NCBI RefSeq assembly: GCF_963668215.1
Contig: NZ_OY764190.1
Span: 2,356,001 to 2,420,000 of the forward strand
Direction: 5' to 3'
Length of the DNA: 64,000 nt
From: an uncultured Desulfosarcina sp.
GTDB lineage: Bacteria; Desulfobacterota; Desulfobacteria; Desulfobacterales; Desulfosarcinaceae
Below the pieces are notes generated by a model. That model was not told the DNA's origin and did no database searches. It worked only from the letters and a program-made list of their open reading frames with translations. The translations under genes and the position numbers were made by a program. Below, piece by piece: positions 8,489 through 16,028 of this stretch. Each line of letters starts with the position of its first letter. Within the stretch, counting starts at the first letter, position 1.

Positions 8489-10621
8489 TCAGTAGGTCAT
8501 CTTGATCCTTCCAAAGATCATTCGGCCGGGGGTGACGTGCATTTCCGTTTCCTGCCAGGCTTCGTCGAAAATATCGGTGACTTCCAGGGATGCGGTCAGG
8601 TGCTTGCCGATCTTGCGTGACAGCTTGATGTCGAAGGTGACGAACGAATCCAGCTCGACGTCGTTTTCGACGTCCCAGTAGCGGTCCCCGACGTAGCGCA
8701 TGGTCAGGTTGACGGTGGCGATTCTGGTGTTGAACCAGGTGATTCCGGCGTTGAGCCGGTGGTACGGCTGCGTCGGGAACCGGTTTCCTTCCAGGTCCGA
8801 ATTCTTGTAATTGTGCCCCTTGTCCTGGAATTCGATAATCTCCGAGTTAGTGAAATTGTAATTGGCAAACAGCTTGAGGTCGTCCAGGGGGTAGTATTCG
8901 GCCTCGACCTCTACGCCGGTGGTGCGGGCTTTTTCGATGTTCTCCCACCTGACGGAAACGGAGGAGTATTCCGGGTCGTTGGTGGTTACTTCCTGCATCC
9001 AGTCGCGGATGTCATTATAAAAACAGGTCGCCTTGACCATCACGCCGTTGGGGAAAAAGCTCTCCACGCCGGCTTCGTAGCTGTAGCTGTATTCGGTTTT
9101 CAGATCCGGGTTGCCCAGCATCATCCGTCCGGGCGGGGTTTCGTAATTGCCGATGAGATACATCAGCGGCGGAAAGGTGGATACGCGGCCGGCCGAGGCC
9201 TTGAAAGTGGTTGTGTTGGACCATCGGTAGGCCAGACCGAGCTTGGGGTTCCACTGATCGTCGCTCCGGTCTTCGTATTTGGTGTAGGTGGTCAGGTCTT
9301 CGGAGAAGAAATCGAAGGTACGGATGGCATCGTAGCGCAGGCTCAAGGTGGTGGTCAGCGGACCGAGTGTGATGGCGTCCTGGGCGACCGCCCCCCATTT
9401 GTACTGTTTGCCCTGGGAAACGCTTTGGATTTCTCCGGTCTGGCCGTCGTACTGCTTGTTCTCGGTACTCACCAGGCGATGGTCCGTGGACAGGGTCCAT
9501 TGCTGCCGTTTGCCGACCGGTGCGCTGAAGCTCAGCATCCCGCCGCCGTCCCGGATGGGGATATCGTTTTTCTCCCCCTGGGTGACCCAGGTCTCCTCGC
9601 CTTCGCCCACGGTCATCCAGGGGGCGGGCAATACCGGCTGGCTGAACTGCATGTTCTCGTCCAGGAAAAACAGGTTGGCCGTCAGGTCGAATTTGCCGTT
9701 GTATCGGTAGTCGATGCTGCCCCGGTTTCTCTCCTGGTTGATATACCCGTACTTGTAGCCGATATCGTTGTCGTTTCTCCAATAGGAGTAGCTGGCGTTG
9801 ATCGTGGAATCCGGCGTCAGGTCGAGCCTCGCCTTGGCGAAGAGATTGTCCATTTCCCGCTTCTGGTTCTCCAGGGAGGAGAGATAATTATCCTTGACCG
9901 GCGCCCAGGAGGCCAGGTTCTGAAGCGACATGGTCTCGGTTCTTTCCGCCACCCAGGAATCGGCCCAGGCAAAATACCCCTCCGTGTCGAAATGGTTGTA
10001 GTTGACCTGCAGGTTGATTTTCTCGGTCACCGCGCCGTTGACCATGGCATTGGCCGTCCAGGTGTTGTGGGTGCCGTACGATCCGTCCACGGCGGCCTGG
10101 CTTTTGCCCTCGGGCTTCTTGGTGACGATGTTGATGACGCCGCCCATGGCCCCGGCGCCGTAAAGGGAGGCATTGGCCCCCCGGACCACCTCCACGCGCT
10201 CCACGATGTCCATGGGAATTTCGTTGTGGATGGCGCCGCCGCAGACCATGCGGTTGATGGGCACCCCGTCCCGCAAAAAGATCGTGGCCCGGGGATTGGC
10301 AAACCCCCGCAGGCGAACGTGGCTGGAGGGGCCGAAAAGCCCCCAGGGCTTGTACACATCCACGCCCGCGGTGGTTTTCAGCAGGTCGTCGACGGTCCTG
10401 GCCGTATTGGCCTCGATCTCTTCGGCGGTAATGACCGTCACGCTGGCCGGGGCCTCCATGAGCGACCGGTCGGAGAGGCCCTCGCCGGTCACCACCACAT
10501 CTTCCAGGGCAACGGCAGGCGCTTCGGTGCCGGACGCGGCGGTCTCGTTTTCGTCCGCCGCGGCAATTCCGAAAAATAAAAAAAACAGCACCAGCGTTTG
10601 GATAAGCACTGCTGTTTTCAC
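8489..10621 (-). CDS. TonB-dependent outer-membrane receptor (module 1)
   Basis: This 710-residue product has a signal peptide (MKTAVLIQTLVLFF..AAA), a TonB-box-like EDVVVTGEG, a plug domain (VTVITAEEIEA.., LRGFANPRATIFLRDG, VERVEVVRGANASLYGAGAMGGVINIVTKK) and a long beta-barrel ending in aromatic TY, as outer-membrane barrels do. The start is GTG at 10621 with GAGG upstream. It is a close paralog of the receptor at 16029: both plugs share the CGGA motif and the last 70 residues align well. The ligand is unknown; the position between PEP-CTERM partners and the giant surface protein suggests a captured substrate handed to this channel. Siderophore, heme, cobamide and glycan receptors all share this fold, so substrate assignment is not possible from sequence. 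Confidence 0.93.
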   Translation of the reverse strand: MKTAVLIQTLVLFFLFFGIAAADENETAASGTEAPAVALEDVVVTGEGLSDRSLMEAPASVTVITAEEIEANTARTVDDLLKTTAGVDVYKPWGLFGPSSHVRLRGFANPRATIFLRDGVPINRMVCGGAIHNEIPMDIVERVEVVRGANASLYGAGAMGGVINIVTKKPEGKSQAAVDGSYGTHNTWTANAMVNGAVTEKINLQVNYNHFDTEGYFAWADSWVAERTETMSLQNLASWAPVKDNYLSSLENQKREMDNLFAKARLDLTPDSTINASYSYWRNDNDIGYKYGYINQERNRGSIDYRYNGKFDLTANLFFLDENMQFSQPVLPAPWMTVGEGEETWVTQGEKNDIPIRDGGGMLSFSAPVGKRQQWTLSTDHRLVSTENKQYDGQTGEIQSVSQGKQYKWGAVAQDAITLGPLTTTLSLRYDAIRTFDFFSEDLTTYTKYEDRSDDQWNPKLGLAYRWSNTTTFKASAGRVSTFPPLMYLIGNYETPPGRMMLGNPDLKTEYSYSYEAGVESFFPNGVMVKATCFYNDIRDWMQEVTTNDPEYSSVSVRWENIEKARTTGVEVEAEYYPLDDLKLFANYNFTNSEIIEFQDKGHNYKNSDLEGNRFPTQPYHRLNAGITWFNTRIATVNLTMRYVGDRYWDVENDVELDSFVTFDIKLSRKIGKHLTASLEVTDIFDEAWQETEMHVTPGRMIFGRIKMTY

Positions 10622-10676
10622 GTAAACATCCTCTGGCGGCCCGGAAAATCGGGTGCCGCCGAATTTTTAGCCGCAG

Positions 10677-10712
10677 GGATCGGGCCGGACGCTTCGGCAT
10701 CCGGCCCGATCC
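10677..10712. other. Strong intercistronic stem-loop without U-tract
   Basis: GGATCGGGCCGGA (10677-10689) pairs perfectly with TCCGGCCCGATCC (10700-10712). It sits between the PEP-CTERM gene (ending 10733) and the receptor start (10621). With no U-run following on the minus strand, it is more likely to protect the upstream mRNA, favouring the small protein over the receptor, than to terminate. Confidence 0.6.
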
Positions 10713-10732
10713 GGCGGAAACGGTTTCGCCGG

Positions 10733-11452
10733 TTAAGCCGACGTTCTTCTTCTGATGCCTATCAGTCCGAGCAATCCCGAACCCAGCAGCCACACGGCGG
10801 CCGGCACGGGAACGGCATTGACGCCCTCGATGGCGCTGGTGAAAAATGCGCGGCCGTGGCCGGTTGTTCCGTCGCCCAACTCGAACATGAGATACGAGAT
10901 CACCCCGTCAAAGGTGCTGGAGATGTCGTCGTCCAGGTCGATTGACATGATGGTGGACGGTACGCCCGGATATGAAAAGGTAAAATCCGGGTTGGCCACA
11001 TAGTCTTCTTCTCCTATGGTTCCGGTATACTCCGAGATTACAGTCCAATTCGTGCCGTCGCTCGAGGCATAGACCTTGATGGCACCCATCTCCGACGAAT
11101 TAAACGGCGTGTTGTAGGCGAACCCGAAGCCGTAAACGTTGATGTCGAACGCGGCGGTGCCATCGGCGGTGAAGCCCGTCTCGTAGTAAAGGGTCAGGGT
11201 GCCGCCGTCGGCGTCCCCGCCCCAGCCGGCGGCTACGGTCTCGTCCACACCGCCCAGGAGCCAACTCAAGTCGGCCCCGGCATCGGGGTATTCGGTAACC
11301 TCGTTGTGATAGAAACCATCGGTGCTATCCCAGTTCATAAAATAGCCGTCGTAGTCCACCACGGAGGTGGCATAGGTGGCTGCGGCCGCCGCAACGCCGG
11401 CGGTAGAGACCACCAGCAAAACGGCACCAAGCAAACTGATTAATTTTTTCAT
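10733..11452 (-). CDS. Secreted PEP-CTERM protein, single-domain paralog of the giant's N-terminus
   Basis: The start is placed at ATG 11452 (GGAG 9 bases upstream), giving signal peptide MKKLISLLGAVLLVV. The mature body (about 25-210) matches the N-terminal domain of the giant at 5608 throughout: both have MNWDST.GFYHN, DETVAAGWGGDA.GG, YGFG.AYNTPF and IDLDDDIS..DG.ISYL.FELGDG. The tail is VPVPAAVWLLGSG plus a helix and IRRRTSA, an exosortase-sorting signal. The gene follows the 11525 gene and precedes the TonB receptor. The function of the domain is unknown; the discoidin-like style suggests glycan or surface binding. The pairing with the giant is the main clue to its role. Confidence 0.87.
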   Translation of the reverse strand: MKKLISLLGAVLLVVSTAGVAAAAATYATSVVDYDGYFMNWDSTDGFYHNEVTEYPDAGADLSWLLGGVDETVAAGWGGDADGGTLTLYYETGFTADGTAAFDINVYGFGFAYNTPFNSSEMGAIKVYASSDGTNWTVISEYTGTIGEEDYVANPDFTFSYPGVPSTIMSIDLDDDISSTFDGVISYLMFELGDGTTGHGRAFFTSAIEGVNAVPVPAAVWLLGSGLLGLIGIRRRTSA

Positions 11453-11524
11453 TTTCCTTTTCTCCATACAGAAATGTTTTGTTGCACTGTTTTATGTTTT
11501 CTTTTTCATCGGGAGGAAGGCCAA

Positions 11525-12094
11525 TCAATGGCTGCGTTTGCGGATGCCCACCATGCCAATCAACCCCGAGCCCAGCAGCCACACGGCGGCCGGTACGGGT
11601 ACGGCGTAGACGCCTTCGACGGCATCGATGAACTTGGCCGGGCCAGCGATAATTTTGACATAGTCGGCTGAGGTGACGCCGAAGTCGGAAAAGTCATAAC
11701 CCCAGACATCTGCAGTTCCGGGAGACGATGAGCCCAGTGCACCCAGGCTCGTCCAGTTGATATTATCACTGGAAACCAGCAACTCGGTTCCGCTCCCGGG
11801 GCCGAATCCATAAACAATGAGGTCGTCGCCCTCGCCATCATTGAGCGTGGCGTCGAATCCTAAGGTGATCCAGCCGGATTCGCCGGAGCCCCATCCGGTA
11901 TAGCCAGTGCCATCAAGAGCGTTGGTGGGGGCACCCAGAATGACCGAAACATCCAGATCTCCATGGCAGGTGCCATCCCAGTTATGAAGCGTAGTGCCTT
12001 CCACGATGGACGAGGCATAAATCGATGCGCCGGCCATGCCGGCCGTGGCGATGATGAAGCCCATGGCCAGCAGTAAAACAACGAACTTTTTCAT
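11525..12094 (-). CDS. Secreted PEP-CTERM protein, paralog of the giant's repeated middle domains
   Basis: This is the first gene of module 1, with a textbook AAGGAG site before ATG 12094. Its 189 residues comprise a signal peptide (MKKFVVLLLAMGF..AGA), one domain of about 140 residues, and the tail VPVPAAVWLLGSG with IRKRSH. The domain shares YA(S/T)S.VE, the GYTGWGSGESGWITLGF-type core, DL.VY.FG.G, VS.D...W.SLG and KFIDAVEGVY with the two middle domains of the giant at 5608. It therefore looks like one exported copy of the giant's repeat unit. The 330-base leader contains a c-di-GMP aptamer and element X, so transcription of the whole module should depend on both. Confidence 0.87.
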   Translation of the reverse strand: MKKFVVLLLAMGFIIATAGMAGASIYASSIVEGTTLHNWDGTCHGDLDVSVILGAPTNALDGTGYTGWGSGESGWITLGFDATLNDGEGDDLIVYGFGPGSGTELLVSSDNINWTSLGALGSSSPGTADVWGYDFSDFGVTSADYVKIIAGPAKFIDAVEGVYAVPVPAAVWLLGSGLIGMVGIRKRSH

Positions 12095-12232
12095 GTTTGC
12101 TCCTTAATTCTTAACTTGAACGGATAATGGTTCCATCGTTTTTCGATCGTGCTCTTTGTCCGCAACCACCTCCCTTCCAGCCTGCATGTTTATTTTACGG
12201 CACGCGACCGGTGGATATTTCAGGAAAGGCGC

Positions 12233-12304
12233 AAAAAGGCGCTTCCTGAACGGTGCTTTCAGTCACGCCTTCGCTTTCATCGTCCGTCACGGTGATCGCA
12301 AGAC
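12233..12304 (-). promoter_or_regulatory. Element X copy 2 with terminator
   Basis: Minus-strand GUCUU-GC (12304-12298) pairs with GC-G-AAGGC (12273-12267). AAGGCG is reused as the 5' arm of a terminator whose 3' arm CGCCUUUUU ends at 12233, with inner pairing CUGAA/UUCAG. It lies downstream of the GEMM-I aptamer, giving two switches in series. A GGGAGGTGGT 16S-tail complement is at 12174-12165, about 70 bases before the true start. Confidence 0.6.
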
Positions 12305-12324
12305 TGCCTTGCCCGGAACCACCA

Positions 12325-12426
12325 GAAAAAAGACAGTCGGGCACCTGTTTCCAGGCAACCCGGCTGTCCGTTAAGGATCCGTGGCTTTCCGTCCCCCGGT
12401 CACCCGGAGTTTGGCACTACTTGGAA
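12325..12426 (-). promoter_or_regulatory. Cyclic-di-GMP class I (GEMM-I) riboswitch with overlapping terminator
   Basis: Reading minus: P1 UUCCA (12426-12422) pairs with UGGAA (12353-12349). The conserved GCCAAAC (12415-12409) is followed by a stem capped by a GUGA tetraloop, then GGGACGGAAAGCC and a GGACAGCCGGGUUGCC 3' segment, in the order of GEMM-I RNAs. The position equivalent to G20, which selects c-di-GMP, is G. A terminator GACAG..CCUG-GAAA-CAGG..CUGUC plus UUUUUU (12369-12325) uses the same 3' segment, so ligand binding should prevent termination (an ON switch). Confidence 0.8.
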
Positions 12427-12433
12427 GATAAGT

Positions 12434-12494
12434 AATATAGAAATCGAATAGATCTTTCTAATCCTAAAGGCCAAAAAACTCGCCCGGGAAGCCA
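12434..12494 (-). promoter_or_regulatory. Promoter with 21-bp-spaced TGGC direct repeat (copy 1)
   Basis: On the minus strand TGGC occurs at 12494-12491 and again at 12473-12470, start-to-start 21 bp, the second inside TTTTTTGGCCT. TTAGAA (12461-12456), a 16-base spacer and TATATT (12439-12434) follow. The same geometry recurs at three other sites in the window. Confidence 0.7.
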
Positions 12495-12587
12495 AATCGC
12501 GCAAAGGTTCAAAACTTAGCGCTTCTGTTTTTAACACGGTGACGCAAAGAGTTCGTCGATACGTGCCGCAAAAAGCGACACAACACC

Positions 12588-15500
12588 TTATTGCCGGCCT
12601 GACCAAGGCAGTAAAACGCGGATGAAACATCCTCCCTCGCCGCCGCCCTTGTCCAGCCACTCGTCCTGGCTGCCGGCAAGGGCCGGGCCGGTGACGGTGT
12701 AAACAACGCCGTTGACCTCGCCGTCGTCGTCGAAGCCGCCGCCGTCGGTGACGTAAAGTGTGGCCTGGCTTCGATCCGAACTTAATGCGACACCATCGAC
12801 GGTATCGTTCTCTGAACGTTCGAAGGCAAACCACCCGTCCTGTTCATTGAAGGCAAACCACCCGTAATCGGTGGACAGGGGCGTGGTGAAGGCGATCGTC
12901 AGGGCGGCCTGTCCGCCCGCCTTGTCAACCCGCTGGGCCACATCGATCAGCCCGTAGATGAAGTTACGGGGCTTGCCGGGCAATTCCGGGATGGCCGGAT
13001 CGCTATCGGAAAGAAGGTCCAGGCGAACAAGCGTGCCGTCATGAACAATGCCGATCCTTTTCTCCGTGGCGGTTTCCATGGGCATGGCCCCATCGGGAAG
13101 ATAGGCATCACTGACACTGTTATCCTTGATGGTATAACGGATCTGGTAATGGGGATCGGCATCGCCGTTGAGAAAGAGATTGAAATTCAAATCCCGTGTG
13201 CTGCTTTCGGCAACCGGCGGCGCCACGAAGGTGGGTGTCAGGGCTCCCGGATCCGAGAGCGCCTGCGAATCGTCAGCCTCGCGCCACTCCCATTGGTCGT
13301 TTTCCGTGTCGATGAGATTGATTTCCGTTGCGCCTCGGCCGGCCCGGCAGGTGCTGCCTTCCACCACGGTCAGGCTGTCCGGTCCGCTCTCCATGGAGAA
13401 GGCCTCCACCGCATCGATGAAACGTCCGGTCTTGGGGCCGGATTGGGTTTGTACGATACGCACGAACTTGGCTGTGGAAACGCCGAAATCGTCAAGATCG
13501 AAGTCGCTGTGGGTATAGTAGTCCCCTCCACCGCCGGCCGTGGGGGGCAGCACCACGGGACCCGCCCACTGGCTGCCGTCGGAACCGACGTACACCTCGG
13601 CGGCACCGGGGCCGAAATGATAGATGCAAAAATCGGCGCCGCTTCCATTGACGATGTTTTTCCTGAACTCCAGGGCCATGAATCCATTGTTGTAATTCCA
13701 CCCGGACAGTTGGTCGCCATCCGCTTCGCGATCGTAATCCGGCGCCCCCAGGGCGTTTACGGCGCCGTCCGCCTCGCGGGTGGCCCATGATTTACAGCCG
13801 TACTGGTCCATCACCGAATCGGCGAACGCCGGGTCGTAATCGACAACCGTCAGCTTAACCTGGTCCGTGTCTGTCAGCCCGCCTCCGTCGGTCACGGTCA
13901 GTTGAAAGACCAGGGTCTGGCCGGCGGCATCGTCCGGCAAGGTCAACAGGGGCCGCTGGGCCTGGTCGTCGAACGCCAGGGCCTCGCCTTCCAATTGTTC
14001 CCATTGGTATTGGACGATGCCGTCCCCCTCATCGGGGTCGTAGGACCCGGAGCCATCCAGTCGCACCCGCTTGCCGGCCATGATTTTTTGGTCGCTGCCG
14101 GCGTCCGCCACGGGTTCATGGTTGGTCATGACGGTCAGGGCTGCGGTTTCGGTGCCAATGTTCCCATAACTGTCGCCGACGGTCAGGCAAAATTCGAGAA
14201 TGGTTCCGTGGGGCGTGTTCGCGGGAACGTTGAAATAGGCCGTGGCCTGGCCGCTGTCCGTAATCGACACATCCGGCCCCTGGGTTTGATGCCATGCATA
14301 GGTGGCCAGATCTCCGTCGGGATCGAAGGAGCGCGTGCCGTCCAGGGCAACCAGGCTACCCGGGTCCACATTGCCGTCGGCAAAGATCACTGCCGCAGGG
14401 TTGTTGTTGGCCGGTTCCATGGCAAAATAGGCTTCCACCGCATCGATGAAGCGCCCGGTGTTGGCCCCGCCCTCGGCTTTTTCGATCATCACGAACTGCA
14501 GGGGGTCGCCGGGGATTTCATATTCGTCGAGATCGAACTTGTGGGTGTTGAGCGTTTCCCCGCCGGCCGTCCCCACGGGCAGATTGCCCAGGCTGGTCCA
14601 GGTGACGCCGTCGACGCTGACCGCCACGCTGACCTCACCGGGGCCGAAATTATGAATCGCCAGATCCTGGCCGTCCCCGGTTATAAAGGCTTGCTTGAAC
14701 AACAGGATCATGCATCCGCTGTTGCTGTCCCATCCCGAAGCCTGATTGCCCGGATTGTCAGGATCGTAATCCGGTGCGCCCAACGCATTTTCGGCACGGT
14801 CCGGGCTGCGCGACACCCAGTTTTTGGCTCCTTCTTCGTCGTAGACCTGTGAGGCGTAAACCGGGGAATAGTCCACCGTTGTGATCTGCACTTCGCCCTG
14901 GCCGGTCAGGCCGGTGGCATCGGTGACCGTGAGACGAAAAACCAGGGTCTGGCCCGCTTCATTCGGAGCCGTAAAGGTGGTTGCGACCGCAGTTGGGTCC
15001 TCAAAGGAGACCGCAGTACCGTCGGTCTGTTCCCAAAGATAGTCGGTGATGTCGTCATCAGGATCGCTGGAACCGGACGCGTCGAGGGTGACCACGGACC
15101 CATACTTCACCCGTTGGTCGCGGCCCGCATCGGCCACCGGCGGATGCCGCGTAATGGCGGTAACCGTGACTTCATCCGTATCGGAGAGCCCGGACCTGTC
15201 GGTGACCGTCAATCGGAAGGTAAACGTTTCGCCGTGGGCCGCATCGGCAGGTACGTAGAAATAAGGTGCCGAGGTGTTGACCGCGGCCAGGCCGACATCG
15301 CGACCCTCCGTCTGTTCCCATTGGTAGGCGTAAAGATCCTCCTGGCCGTCCGGGTCGCTGGAGCCGGATGCGTCCAGCACAACCTCGTCTCCCGGATCGG
15401 CGCTGATATCGGCTCCGGCATAGGCCGATGGCGGCTGGTTCTCGCCGCCGCTCTCCGGCGCCACGCCAACGGCATCGATGAACTTGCCGGTCTTGGCGCC

Positions 15501-16013
15501 GCCGCTCTTTTTTTCGATTCTCAAATAGCGCGCCGATGCCACACCGAAGTCCGTCAGTAAATAGGTGTCTTCGAACACTTCGCCGCCCCCCGGCGTCACG
15601 TCCCGCAGTTGCACCTCGTCGCTCCAGGTTTCGCCGTCGCTGCTCACCCGCATGAAAACCAGGTTGTTGGCCACCCCGCTCCAGTCTGTGCCTCCGAAGT
15701 GCCAGAAGGTCATGTCCCCGGTGAAGGCGTAACCGAAATCGAGCACGTAATTGCCGTACCCCTGCTGCCACCCCAGGGCATCTCCTGCCGTGGTGGCCGG
15801 ATCGTAATCCGGGGCGCCGACCACGGCATCCTCCAGGGTGGCCGCGTTGCCGGTCCACTGGGTCAGGGTCCAGGCCGGGCTGGCGTGTAGATCCTCATAG
15901 GAAACCAGGCGCTGGACGTAGTTGAAGTCGTCGGCGCCGGCCGGCGGGATCAATCCCGGAATCGCGGCAAGTATGAGAAGAAGCAACAACTTGGCGATAC
16001 GCATGAATTTCAT
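12588..16013 (-). CDS. Giant secreted multidomain protein, choice-of-anchor U and CFI-box C-terminus (module 2)
   Basis: This is a 1141-residue product with a signal peptide ending PPAGA. Three discoidin-like domains (about 28-180, 375-535, 740-890; hallmarks NALGAPDYD.., SGW, FGPG, TGRFIDAVEA) alternate with pairs of PKD-like domains (ADAGSDQ.., LDGSGSYDPD, YQWEQ). An Ig-like segment, a choice-of-anchor U-like region (VTDGGGFDDDG) and the end GGEGGCFIRVLL follow. The first domain is a paralog of the PEP-CTERM protein at 18442. The ribosome site before ATG 16013 is weak; the second Met (MRIAKLL) is an alternative start. It follows the TonB receptor at 16029 by 15 bp, so the two are surely one operon. 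Confidence 0.85.
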   Translation of the reverse strand: MKFMRIAKLLLLLILAAIPGLIPPAGADDFNYVQRLVSYEDLHASPAWTLTQWTGNAATLEDAVVGAPDYDPATTAGDALGWQQGYGNYVLDFGYAFTGDMTFWHFGGTDWSGVANNLVFMRVSSDGETWSDEVQLRDVTPGGGEVFEDTYLLTDFGVASARYLRIEKKSGGAKTGKFIDAVGVAPESGGENQPPSAYAGADISADPGDEVVLDASGSSDPDGQEDLYAYQWEQTEGRDVGLAAVNTSAPYFYVPADAAHGETFTFRLTVTDRSGLSDTDEVTVTAITRHPPVADAGRDQRVKYGSVVTLDASGSSDPDDDITDYLWEQTDGTAVSFEDPTAVATTFTAPNEAGQTLVFRLTVTDATGLTGQGEVQITTVDYSPVYASQVYDEEGAKNWVSRSPDRAENALGAPDYDPDNPGNQASGWDSNSGCMILLFKQAFITGDGQDLAIHNFGPGEVSVAVSVDGVTWTSLGNLPVGTAGGETLNTHKFDLDEYEIPGDPLQFVMIEKAEGGANTGRFIDAVEAYFAMEPANNNPAAVIFADGNVDPGSLVALDGTRSFDPDGDLATYAWHQTQGPDVSITDSGQATAYFNVPANTPHGTILEFCLTVGDSYGNIGTETAALTVMTNHEPVADAGSDQKIMAGKRVRLDGSGSYDPDEGDGIVQYQWEQLEGEALAFDDQAQRPLLTLPDDAAGQTLVFQLTVTDGGGLTDTDQVKLTVVDYDPAFADSVMDQYGCKSWATREADGAVNALGAPDYDREADGDQLSGWNYNNGFMALEFRKNIVNGSGADFCIYHFGPGAAEVYVGSDGSQWAGPVVLPPTAGGGGDYYTHSDFDLDDFGVSTAKFVRIVQTQSGPKTGRFIDAVEAFSMESGPDSLTVVEGSTCRAGRGATEINLIDTENDQWEWREADDSQALSDPGALTPTFVAPPVAESSTRDLNFNLFLNGDADPHYQIRYTIKDNSVSDAYLPDGAMPMETATEKRIGIVHDGTLVRLDLLSDSDPAIPELPGKPRNFIYGLIDVAQRVDKAGGQAALTIAFTTPLSTDYGWFAFNEQDGWFAFERSENDTVDGVALSSDRSQATLYVTDGGGFDDDGEVNGVVYTVTGPALAGSQDEWLDKGGGEGGCFIRVLLPWSGRQ

Positions 16014-16028
16014 TTTTTTACCGTTTCG

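Noticed and set aside
5653..8505. Plus-strand open frame of 950 codons, longer than the gene opposite it
   Set aside because: No domain or signal is recognisable, and the opposite strand encodes PKD, discoidin-like and CFI-box domains with a good ribosome site.
12434..12494. Sigma-54 promoter reading of the TTGGC motif
   Set aside because: Sigma-54 needs GG and GC 10 bases apart (TGGC..TTGC). The expected TTGC is absent in all four copies, whereas a -35/-10 pair with constant 16-base spacing is present.
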